This document shows, in pieces, positions 25,445 through 32,405 of a DNA stretch of 64,000 nt. The stretch covers positions 1 through 64,000 of the forward strand of contig VGZZ01000004.1 of assembly GCA_016872285.1 (NCBI GenBank), read 5' to 3'. The position numbers and the translations under genes are program-made. Every line of letters begins with the position of its first letter. Within the stretch, counting starts at the first letter, position 1. The notes under the pieces were generated by a model, which saw nothing but the letters and a program-made list of their open reading frames with translations, did no database searches and was not told the DNA's origin. The DNA is from SAR202 cluster bacterium. GTDB taxonomy: Bacteria; Chloroflexota; Dehalococcoidia; Lucifugimonadales; GCA-2712585.

Positions 25445-26731
25445 CTACCGCAGAAGCCCCAGTTCCCTCTCCAGTATCAATATCCCCATAGACGCCGCTA
25501 CCGTCAGCGCCGTCACCACCACACCCACCCGGGCGAACTCTCCAAACTTCACCTCCACACCCTGCCGGTACGCCTGCTCCGCCACGATAATATTCGCCAC
25601 CGCGCCGATGAGCGTGGCGTTGCCTCCCAGCGTCGAACCCGCCGCCAAACTAATCCACAAAGCGTCGCCCGGTACATTTTCGATGACCGGAATCGTGATA
25701 ACTGTCAGCGGCACGTTGCTCACTACCTGCGACACCACCGTGCTGAATATGTGCATAGACACAATGCCGCTGGCATCAGGCTCCAGGCTCACTCTATCGA
25801 GAAAAAAGTCCAGCACGCCCGCCTCCCGCGCCCCACCCACTACCACAAAAAGCCCGCCAAAAAACACCAGCAGCGGCCAGTCGACGCTTCGGACCGCGTC
25901 TGAGGGCCGGATGCCGCTTATCAGCACCGCCGCAGCGCCGCCCGCCAGGGCCACCACCGTCACATCCACGTCGATGACGCTGGATAAAAAGAAGCCGGCG
26001 ATGGTCAGAGCCAATATAGGCGCCGTACGATACAACAGGCTTCGGTCCACTTTAACGCCTATCTGAGGCTCTGGATCGTCGGGCGACGCCCCGCCGACTG
26101 CGGGAACGGCTATCGGTTGACTGTCCGAAACCTTTAGCTTCCCTCTATAGAAAAGGAATACGACGGCGAGAAGTATCGCTGTGCTGACGGCGGCCACCGG
26201 CGCTAGGTATAGGAAGAAACGAGTGAATGATATTCCCGACGTGACGCCGATGATGGCGTTCTGCGGGTTGCCCACAATCGTCGCCGTGGAGCCGATGTTG
26301 GACGCCATGGCCTCGGCCACCAGGTACGGCACGGGGTTGACCCTCATCATCCGGCACGCCTGGATAATCACTGGCGTGAACAGCAGCACCACCACGTCGT
26401 TGACCAGAAAGGCGCTGCACACCGCCGTCACCGCCACCACCGCCACCAGCAGCCGCCACGGATTCGTCGCCACCGCCACCGACTGCGACGCCAGCAGCCC
26501 GAAGAGCCCCGCCCGTTGCAGCACTACAATCAGCAGCATCATGCCCAGCAGCAACGCCAGGGTGTCGAAGTTCACCGCGCCCACCGCCTCGCTAAAGGTC
26601 AGCACCCCCGCCACTATCATAAGAATGGCGCCCGCCATAGCCGCTATGGTGCGGTCGAAGTTAATCCTCGGCAGGCGGGTGAAGATAATTCCGAGATATG
26701 TAAAGACCAGGATAAGGATGGCAGCCGCCAT
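25445..26731 (-). CDS. ArsB/NhaD superfamily membrane transporter
   Basis: 428 aa with about eleven hydrophobic helices. Key segments are SAFLVNDVVVLLFTPVII and the re-entrant ASNIGSTATIVGNPQNAIIG, repeated in the second half as LAAGSTLGGNATLIGAVANIIVAEQA. These are diagnostic of the ion transporter superfamily that includes ArsB, NhaD and citrate/anion permeases. Substrate (arsenite, Na+/H+ or organic anion) cannot be decided; there is no arsR or arsC nearby. First gene of the minus-strand block ending at secF. Confidence 0.88.
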   Translation of the reverse strand: MAAAILILVFTYLGIIFTRLPRINFDRTIAAMAGAILMIVAGVLTFSEAVGAVNFDTLALLLGMMLLIVVLQRAGLFGLLASQSVAVATNPWRLLVAVVAVTAVCSAFLVNDVVVLLFTPVIIQACRMMRVNPVPYLVAEAMASNIGSTATIVGNPQNAIIGVTSGISFTRFFLYLAPVAAVSTAILLAVVFLFYRGKLKVSDSQPIAVPAVGGASPDDPEPQIGVKVDRSLLYRTAPILALTIAGFFLSSVIDVDVTVVALAGGAAAVLISGIRPSDAVRSVDWPLLVFFGGLFVVVGGAREAGVLDFFLDRVSLEPDASGIVSMHIFSTVVSQVVSNVPLTVITIPVIENVPGDALWISLAAGSTLGGNATLIGAVANIIVAEQAYRQGVEVKFGEFARVGVVVTALTVAASMGILILERELGLLR

Positions 26732-27006
26732 CTAGATCGCCGTCCCCGATAAAAATGTCTCCGATTATACGCCGCCTCGATGGCCTGAAGCTGTAAGTCT
26801 ACGCGCCTTATCCAGGTAAATCAGGGACGACGTTATGCTCCAGAAACTTTAAACTTTTCTTAGAAATTATCCATAATATATGAAGGACATGCCCCTAACC
26901 CTGCATCTGCTCTTGCTAGCAGGCCGTTTTGTATCGATTCCTGTCTATGATTTTATGTATACTAAAACAAAAATCATCTAAAATTTTAAAAATAGTTCGA
27001 AAAATA
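26732..27006. other. AT-rich divergent intergenic region
   Basis: Distinctly AT-rich compared with its surroundings, especially 26850-27006 with runs of A and T. No gene is seen. It probably provides the promoter for the permease on the minus strand and UP-element-like sequence for the rsmH leader promoter. Confidence 0.5.
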
Positions 27007-27007
27007 C

Positions 27008-27036
27008 TTGAATTTAGTAAATCGATGTGGTAACCT
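27008..27036 (+). promoter_or_regulatory. Promoter for the rsmH-ftsA-ftsZ leader
   Basis: TTGAAT (27008-27013), 17-bp spacer, TAACCT (27031-27036), downstream of an AT-rich tract. The predicted start is near 27043, about 258 nt before the rsmH ATG. Confidence 0.55.
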
Positions 27037-27042
27037 TCCGCA

Positions 27043-27300
27043 ATCATCTAGGGGGTGGGGCCTGGTGCTACATGGGCAACACCCCCTAACTTTCTCGGGC
27101 GGCATGGCTGCCCGGCCCTTCGGGCCCCTACCCGGGCCCCTCAATACAGGCTCCAGGCCTCCGGCCTTGGGGCGCCCCCGGGTTTTACCCAAGGGGCGCC
27201 GGCGGCCCAGGAGCACCCATCTCGTCGAGGAGGGCCGGTGCTGGCTACGCTTTCATATGGGTTGGCGGTTGAAACAGCTCAAACCGAGCTGCGGTGGCTT
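27043..27300 (+). ncRNA. Candidate structured leader or ncRNA upstream of rsmH
   Basis: Very GC-rich, with successive potential helices: GGGGGTG (27051-27057)/CACCCCC (27080-27086); a CGGGC/GCCCG stem at 27096-27114; GGCCC-TTC-GGGCC (27114-27126); CCAGGCC/GGCCTTGG (27153-27170); and GGCGCCCC (27171-27178)/GGGGCGCC (27193-27200). An open frame through it exists only because stops are rare in GC-rich DNA. It does not match SRP RNA, tmRNA, RNase P or any riboswitch I know. Either a regulatory leader for the division operon or a separate RNA. Confidence 0.4.
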
Positions 27301-28260
27301 ATGACGCTAATTCCCTACCACCAGCCCGTCATGGTCCAGGAAGTGCTCCAGGCCCTCCAGGTCCAGCGCGGCGGCCTCTATATCGACTGCACCGCCGGCG
27401 AAGGCGGCCACACCCAGGCTATCCTCCAACACTCCCTCCCCGGTGGCCGCGTCCTCGCCCTCGACGCCGACCCCGCCGCTATCGACGCCATTAACCTACG
27501 CCTCCAGGCCTTCCTCCCACACCTGGTCGCCGTCCACAGCAGCTACACCAAAGTGGAGTCCGTGGCCTCGCACCACGGCTTTGTCCCCGCCGACGGTATG
27601 CTTATCGATCTGGGCCTTTCCTCTATGCAATTGCAGGCCTCGGGCCGCGGCTTCAGCTTCCAGCGCGACGAGCTCCTGGACATGCGCTTCGACTCATCCC
27701 AACCTCTGACGGCGGCGGATATCGTCAACACTTACACCCAGGAAGAGCTGGCCGACCTCATCTGGACCCTGGGTGAGGAGCGCCGCTCCCGCCCCATCGC
27801 CCGGGCCATCATCGCCGCCCGGCCCATCCACACCTCTGCCCGTCTGGCCGAGGTCATCGCCCGCGCCGCCGGAGGCCGTCGAGAGGGCATCCACCCCGCC
27901 ACCCGCGCCTTCCAGGCCCTTCGCATCGCGGTCAACAAAGAGCTGGAAAACCTCCAGTCCTGGCTCTCCCAGACCCTTCGTATCCTCAAGCCTGGCGGCA
28001 GGATGGCCGTCATCAGCTATCACAGCCTGGAGGACCGGCTGGTCAAAGAGTTCCTCCGCCGCGAGTCTCGCGACTGCCTCTGCCCTCCCGCCACACCCCT
28101 TTGCGTCTGCGGCCACAAAGCCGCTCTTCGACTGGTCAATAAAAAAGTCATCACCCCATCCCGGGAAGAAATTGCCCGGAATCCCCGCAGCCGCAGCGCC
28201 AAACTGCGGGTCGCGGAGCGTCTCCCCCTCGCGGACCAACAACTTTCAACTACTAATTAG
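27301..28260 (+). CDS. rsmH: 16S rRNA (cytosine1402-N4)-methyltransferase RsmH (MraW)
   Basis: 319 aa from the ATG at 27301 (YHQPVMVQEVLQAL is the family's standard start); upstream in-frame codons belong to the structured leader. SAM-binding DCTAGEGGHTQAIL, DLGLSSMQLQASGRGFSF, the RFDSSQPLTAADIVNTY region and VISYHSLEDRLVKEF are all present. It methylates C1402 in the ribosomal P site and is a marker of division gene clusters. ftsA follows at 11 bp with its own ribosome site. Confidence 0.96.
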   Translation: MTLIPYHQPVMVQEVLQALQVQRGGLYIDCTAGEGGHTQAILQHSLPGGRVLALDADPAAIDAINLRLQAFLPHLVAVHSSYTKVESVASHHGFVPADGMLIDLGLSSMQLQASGRGFSFQRDELLDMRFDSSQPLTAADIVNTYTQEELADLIWTLGEERRSRPIARAIIAARPIHTSARLAEVIARAAGGRREGIHPATRAFQALRIAVNKELENLQSWLSQTLRILKPGGRMAVISYHSLEDRLVKEFLRRESRDCLCPPATPLCVCGHKAALRLVNKKVITPSREEIARNPRSRSAKLRVAERLPLADQQLSTTN

Positions 28261-28271
28261 GAGGCAGCGGC

Positions 28272-29507
28272 TTGGCTAAAGACGTTTTCTACACAGCAAT
28301 AGATATAGGGACCAGCAAGATATCCACCCTGGTGGCCCGGGTGGGACAGGAGGGAGAGCTCAAGATCGTCGGCGCGGGATATGTGCCTTCCCAGGGCGTC
28401 AACCGGGGCCGTATTGTCAACATGGCGGAGATCCAGGAAGCCCTTCAGGCCTCCCTTTCGGAAGCCCAGAAATACCTCGGCGGCCAGCTTCCTCCCGCCT
28501 TCGTGGGCGTCACCGGAGATAACATCACCTGCGTCAACACCACCGGCACTACTCAGGCCCTCAACCCCTCCGGCTCCATCAGCGCCTCGGACGTCAACCA
28601 TGTCCTGGAACTCTCGGTGCCCAGGCCCGCTGAGGACAAGGAGATCCTCCACCTCTACCCGAGAAACTTTATTATCGATGGCAATCAGAGCGTGCGGGAT
28701 GCGATTGGCCTTCACGCCACCAAGCTCGAGGTCGAGTCCCACGTCGTCCTGTCCGACAAGTCGTCGGTGGAAGATATCAAGCGGGCGGTGGAAAGCTGCG
28801 GCGTCCCCGTTCGAGGCGTCGCCCTCAATGCCCTGGCCGCCAGCGAGGCCGTGCTGACCGAAGGCGAGAAGGAGGTCGGCGTCGTCTTGATAGACATCGG
28901 CGCCGGCATCACCGACGTCGCCGTCTTCCGCAACGGCAACCTCTGGTACAACACCTGCCTGCCCGTGGGCGGACGCCTGGTGTCCCGCGACCTCTCCATT
29001 GCCCTTAGCATCCCCTTCCATTATGCCGAAGAGCTGAAGCTCAAGTGGGGCCACGCCATGCTCGGCCCCAAGGATGGCGATGAGGAGATCCTTATGCCTA
29101 GCTTCCAGGGCCGGCCAAAGGCCATGGTCAAACGCTCTATGGCCTGCCGCCCCATCTCCGAGCGGTTACAAGAGACCCTGGGCCTAGTCATGATGAAAGT
29201 GCAGCAAGCCGGCATGACCAGAATGCCCCCCGGCGGCGTGGTCATCACTGGCGGCACCGCCGAAATGGCGGGCATTGAGCAGCTAGCTAAGTTTCTCTAT
29301 AGCTGCCCCGTCCGCATCGCCGGTCCCACCAGCGTGCCGGGACTTTCGGCGGATGAGAAGAAGCCCCCCTACTCCGTAGTGGTGGGCCTCCTCCTCTGGG
29401 GCATCAACCATCTAAACGAGAAGAAGCACAAGGCCGGCGCGGAGAAGAGTCCCGGCCAGCAGGGCTCCCTTTTCCAGCGGATCAAGAAGGTCATAGAAGC
29501 TAAGTAA
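28272..29507 (+). CDS. ftsA: Cell division protein FtsA
   Basis: 411 aa. Actin-fold protein: phosphate 1 loop AIDIGTSKISTLVA, the 1C-domain GRIVNMAEIQEAL, phosphate 2 VVLIDIGAGITDVAVF and adenosine motif VVITGGTAEMAGI. The C-terminus SLFQRIKKVIEAK is the expected amphipathic membrane-targeting helix. It anchors FtsZ filaments to the membrane. The start is TTG at 28272 with AGGAGG seven bases upstream. It lies between rsmH and ftsZ in one operon. Confidence 0.93.
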   Translation: MAKDVFYTAIDIGTSKISTLVARVGQEGELKIVGAGYVPSQGVNRGRIVNMAEIQEALQASLSEAQKYLGGQLPPAFVGVTGDNITCVNTTGTTQALNPSGSISASDVNHVLELSVPRPAEDKEILHLYPRNFIIDGNQSVRDAIGLHATKLEVESHVVLSDKSSVEDIKRAVESCGVPVRGVALNALAASEAVLTEGEKEVGVVLIDIGAGITDVAVFRNGNLWYNTCLPVGGRLVSRDLSIALSIPFHYAEELKLKWGHAMLGPKDGDEEILMPSFQGRPKAMVKRSMACRPISERLQETLGLVMMKVQQAGMTRMPPGGVVITGGTAEMAGIEQLAKFLYSCPVRIAGPTSVPGLSADEKKPPYSVVVGLLLWGINHLNEKKHKAGAEKSPGQQGSLFQRIKKVIEAK

Positions 29508-29544
29508 CCTCGGCAACAAAAGGAATTCCTTAAAGGAGGAATAG

Positions 29545-30687
29545 ATGCAGTTCCAAGAGCAGGTCCCTTCGGACGATGTCTCCACAAGCTTTGTTCCTAA
29601 CCAGGTAAAACCCTACGGCAGCCCTATAATTCGAGTCCTCGGCGTCGGCGGCGGCGGGAGCAACGCGGTCAACCGCATGTACAAGGACAAACTCCCAGGG
29701 GTGGACTACTTTGTTATCAACACGGACGCCCAGCATCTTTCACGATGCGACGTTCCCAACAAACTGGCCATCGGCCATAACCTCACCCGAGGTCTGGGCG
29801 TCGGCGGCAACCCGGACATCGGCCGCCAGTCGGCGGAGGAGAGCAGAGAGCAGCTTCAGAAACTGGTCCAGGGCGCTGACATGGTCTTCCTGGCCGCCGG
29901 CATGGGCGGGGGCACAGGCACCGGCTGCGTCCCCGTGGTGGCGCAGCTGGCCAAGGAGGCCGGCGCCCTCACCATAGCCGTCGTCACCAAGCCCTTCGGT
30001 TTTGAAGTCGCCCAGCGCCGCCGCAACGCTGAAGAGGGTTTGACCCGCCTCAAAGAGCACTGCGACACCCTCATCACTGTGCCAAACGACGCCCTTCTCA
30101 AAATGAACGCCAACGACGCCAACAAGTCCTGGGAGGACGCCCTGAAAATGGCCGACCAGGTCCTCCAGCAGGGCATCGCCTCCATCGCTGAAATCGTCAC
30201 CGTCCCCGGCGAGATCAACGTCGACTTCGCCGACATCCGCTCCATCATGCGCGACGCCGGCCAGGCCTGGCTCGCCATCGGCAAGGGCAAGGGCGAGAAC
30301 CGCGCCGTCGATGCCGCCAAAATGGCTACCCAGAGCCCCCTCCTGGACATCGCCATCGAAGGCGCCAAGCGCGTCCTCTTCGTCATCAGCGGCGGGCCTT
30401 CCCTCACCCTCAAGGAGGTCCAGCAGGCCGCCGAGGTTATCCATGACCTGGTGGACGAGGACGCCAACGTCATCTTCGGCACCTCCAAGGACTCCAAGCT
30501 AGACGACGAGGTCCGCGTCACCCTGGTGGCCGCCTCCTTCCCCATGCAGCAGGAAAACCTCCAGCAGAAGCAGGAGGAACTGCGCACCCTCCTCCGCGAC
30601 ACCGTAGCCAGCAACGGCGACGAACTGGAAATACCCAGCTTCCTGCGCAAAGAAGCCAAAGCCAGGGGCCGGGGACTCTTCGGCTAG
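29545..30687 (+). CDS. ftsZ: Cell division protein FtsZ
   Basis: 380 aa. Tubulin-fold GTPase with GVGGGGSNAVNRM, tubulin signature GGGTGTG (121-127), and the T7 synergy segment INVDFADIRSIM. It has a somewhat long N-terminus (about 25 residues before the fold) and a short linker to the C-terminal peptide EIPSFLRKEAKARG, which should bind FtsA. AAAGGAGGAAT precedes the ATG. A strong terminator follows at 30769. Confidence 0.97.
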   Translation: MQFQEQVPSDDVSTSFVPNQVKPYGSPIIRVLGVGGGGSNAVNRMYKDKLPGVDYFVINTDAQHLSRCDVPNKLAIGHNLTRGLGVGGNPDIGRQSAEESREQLQKLVQGADMVFLAAGMGGGTGTGCVPVVAQLAKEAGALTIAVVTKPFGFEVAQRRRNAEEGLTRLKEHCDTLITVPNDALLKMNANDANKSWEDALKMADQVLQQGIASIAEIVTVPGEINVDFADIRSIMRDAGQAWLAIGKGKGENRAVDAAKMATQSPLLDIAIEGAKRVLFVISGGPSLTLKEVQQAAEVIHDLVDEDANVIFGTSKDSKLDDEVRVTLVAASFPMQQENLQQKQEELRTLLRDTVASNGDELEIPSFLRKEAKARGRGLFG

Positions 30688-30768
30688 ACCTTGATTAACT
30701 CTGAGTAATATTCCCGGGGCCATGGACTCTTCCTTCTTTATAAACCGATAAGGCGCCGGGAACCATCT

Positions 30769-30804
30769 GAGACCCCCCGACTAATCGGGGGGTCTCTCTG
30801 TTTT
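30769..30804 (+). terminator. Terminator after ftsZ
   Basis: GAGACCCCCCGA (30769-30780) pairs with TCGGGGGGTCTC (30785-30796), loop CTAA, followed by TCTGTTTT. Confidence 0.9.
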
Positions 30805-30963
30805 GCCGTGCTCTTGGTTTCATCCTGACATTATTTTAATTGTTAAGGTCGAATATCCCTTCTTTAGATTGGGAAGCAGCAGTATCGCGAGTCCTTTTTG
30901 TTTACAACGCCTGCAATGTTGATATCGATGAAGGAGCCGCCTGGCCCCTTCCCCTCAGGTACT

Positions 30964-31018
30964 CCCTCTTCTCCTATTGAAAAGGAGAAGAGGGATAAAG
31001 GGTGATGAGGGTGTCCCG
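30964..31018. repeat. Intergenic hairpin repeat with conserved tail (R1)
   Basis: 12-bp stem 30964-30975/30983-30994 (CCCTCTTCTCCT), followed by ATAAAGGGTGATGAGGG and TCCCGCTTA. Corresponds to the second hairpin and tail of the larger copies at 42547 and 46091. Confidence 0.75.
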
Positions 31019-31144
31019 CTTATGGCAAGGTGTCGCGAGTCAGGGCCGAAGCCCCCCGCCGCCAGGCCGCCCTCAGCCACCCCTCACCCCTCCTGAACCC
31101 CTTAAAAATTGCTAAAAATCTCCCCAAATTTCTTCCCCCTCCCC

Positions 31145-31179
31145 TTGACACGGAAAAAATGCGATACTATATATTGTGT
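31145..31179 (+). promoter_or_regulatory. nrdR promoter overlapped by an NrdR box
   Basis: TTGACA (31145-31150), 17-bp spacer and TATATA (31168-31173) form a strong promoter. The -10 lies inside ATACTATATATTGTGT (31164-31179), which fits the NrdR box consensus acaCwAtATaTwGtgt. This predicts repression by the adjacent nrdR product of a transcript that probably reaches nrdJ. Confidence 0.8.
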
Positions 31180-31228
31180 CCTGCGCTAACAGTTATACAA
31201 AAGGTAGGCCATTTCGGGAAATTGCCTC

Positions 31229-31777
31229 ATGCAATGCCCTTACTGTGATAATCCTGACTCCAAGGTCACCGACTCCCGCGCCCTAGGCGACTCCATCCGC
31301 CGCCGGCGGGAATGCGTTCGATGCGGCCTTCGTTTCACTACCTATGAGCGGGTACAGACCGCCGCTTTGCTGGTAGTGAAGAAGGACGGTCGCCGCCAAG
31401 AGTTCGACCGCAATAAGCTCCTGTCCCGCATTATCACCGCCTGCGCCAAGCGCCCCATCTCCTCCCAGCAGATCGAAAAGATGACCCAGGACATAGAAAG
31501 CCAGCTACTCTCCACCGGCAAGGCAGAGGTCCCATCCTACATCATCGGTGAGATGGTCATGGAGCGCCTGCGCAGCCTGGACCGGGTGGCCTACGTCCGG
31601 TGGGCCAGCGTCTACAAAGACTTCAAAGACGTAGAGAGCTTTGAGCAGGTTGTAAAAGACCTGCGAGAGGGGCGCCCCAAGGAGGACTCTACCCAGCTCT
31701 CCCTCCTTAAGGACGACTTCCCCATGAAACGACCGCAGCAAGGCAGGGGCCGGCGGCGCAGCCGCACCCCTGCTTAA
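31229..31777 (+). CDS. nrdR: Transcriptional repressor NrdR
   Basis: 182 aa. Zinc ribbon with C3, C6, C29 and C32 (CPYC...CVRC) followed by an ATP-cone domain (VVKKDGRRQEFDRNKLLSRI to about 135). It represses ribonucleotide reductase genes in response to ATP/dATP. The C-terminus is longer than usual by about 25 residues and ends in a basic run (RPQQGRGRRRSRTPA). It is upstream of a winged-helix gene and nrdJ, with a matching NrdR box over its own promoter. Confidence 0.95.
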   Translation: MQCPYCDNPDSKVTDSRALGDSIRRRRECVRCGLRFTTYERVQTAALLVVKKDGRRQEFDRNKLLSRIITACAKRPISSQQIEKMTQDIESQLLSTGKAEVPSYIIGEMVMERLRSLDRVAYVRWASVYKDFKDVESFEQVVKDLREGRPKEDSTQLSLLKDDFPMKRPQQGRGRRRSRTPA

Positions 31778-31827
31778 CCCGCCCGTCCCCTTTCTGTCCC
31801 CACCTCTCGACTAAAGGAACCGCTGGA

Positions 31828-32076
31828 ATGAATATTGAACGTCTGGCCGTTATCGACACCATGATTCCCCTGGTGACCCCGCCGGACGGCATCACCAGAG
31901 GCCAGCTAGCTCGGCTGCTCAAGATCACCTACCCCCAGGCTACCCAGGCCCTGGAGCGGCTGCGGGAGCGCCGCCTGGTGAAACGTTCCATCCGCCAGTC
32001 CCAGTACGTCTATCGCCTCACCGCCTCTCGCCAGGCCCTATCGGTAGGCGCCATGGGCGTCATCTGCCTGAACTAG
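31828..32076 (+). CDS. Small winged-helix DNA-binding protein
   Basis: 82 aa. A single helix-turn-helix unit, TRGQLARLLKITYPQATQALERLRERRLVKRS, followed by a wing-like YVYRLTASRQAL, similar to MarR/ArsR cores. AAAGGA lies 9 bases before the ATG. It is 50 bp after nrdR and upstream of nrdJ, so it may be co-regulated with dNTP synthesis. Its target is unknown. Confidence 0.75.
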   Translation: MNIERLAVIDTMIPLVTPPDGITRGQLARLLKITYPQATQALERLRERRLVKRSIRQSQYVYRLTASRQALSVGAMGVICLN

Positions 32077-32405
32077 AGGGAAATGTCCAACAGCCGCCGA
32101 ATACCAAGCGCAAGAGTCCGAAAAGGGCCAAGACCCCTGCGATGGAGGCGCTGGGGAAGTTCTTTCAGGGAGAGTCTAGAGAGCGCCAAATCCTTAGAAT
32201 CTGACCCGAGCCTGGTCGAGGGGATAGTAGACTCCGAGGCAACCCTCAGGTCCCTTCCCCCCTTGAGGGGGAAGGTTAGGATGGGGGGTCGGGGTGGAGA
32301 GGTAGAGGGAGATGGTATCCAAGCAGGAGAAGGCCCCATTTCTAGTACCCGCACCGCCGCCAATATTTAATAAAGGACAAAAAAGAGAAGGGGAGGCATA
32401 TATTA
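32077..32405. other. Intergenic region before nrdJ
   Basis: About 330 bp without a credible gene; the 95-codon open frame here includes the translated repeat and lacks a ribosome site. The last 15 bp hold GGGGAGG before the nrdJ start. Confidence 0.5.
32253..32295. repeat. Intergenic hairpin repeat, CCTTCCCCC type
   Basis: 9-bp stem 32253-32261/32267-32275 (CCTTCCCCC), loop CTTGA, then TTAGGATGGGGGG. The same unit recurs at 42885-42919 between the two tRNAs. A fragment CCTGAGCCTGGTCGAGGGGAT precedes it. Confidence 0.7.

Noticed and set aside
27055-27300. 82-codon N-terminal extension of rsmH
   Set aside because: RsmH proteins begin near YHQPVM; the extension is the translation of a hairpin-rich leader with no domain.
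31030-31248. 72-codon open frame upstream of nrdR
   Set aside because: It runs through the nrdR promoter and NrdR box and overlaps the nrdR start; no ribosome site.
32083-32370. 95-codon open frame before nrdJ
   Set aside because: Includes the translated CCTTCCCCC repeat (LRSLPPLRGKVRMGGRGGE) and lacks a ribosome site.
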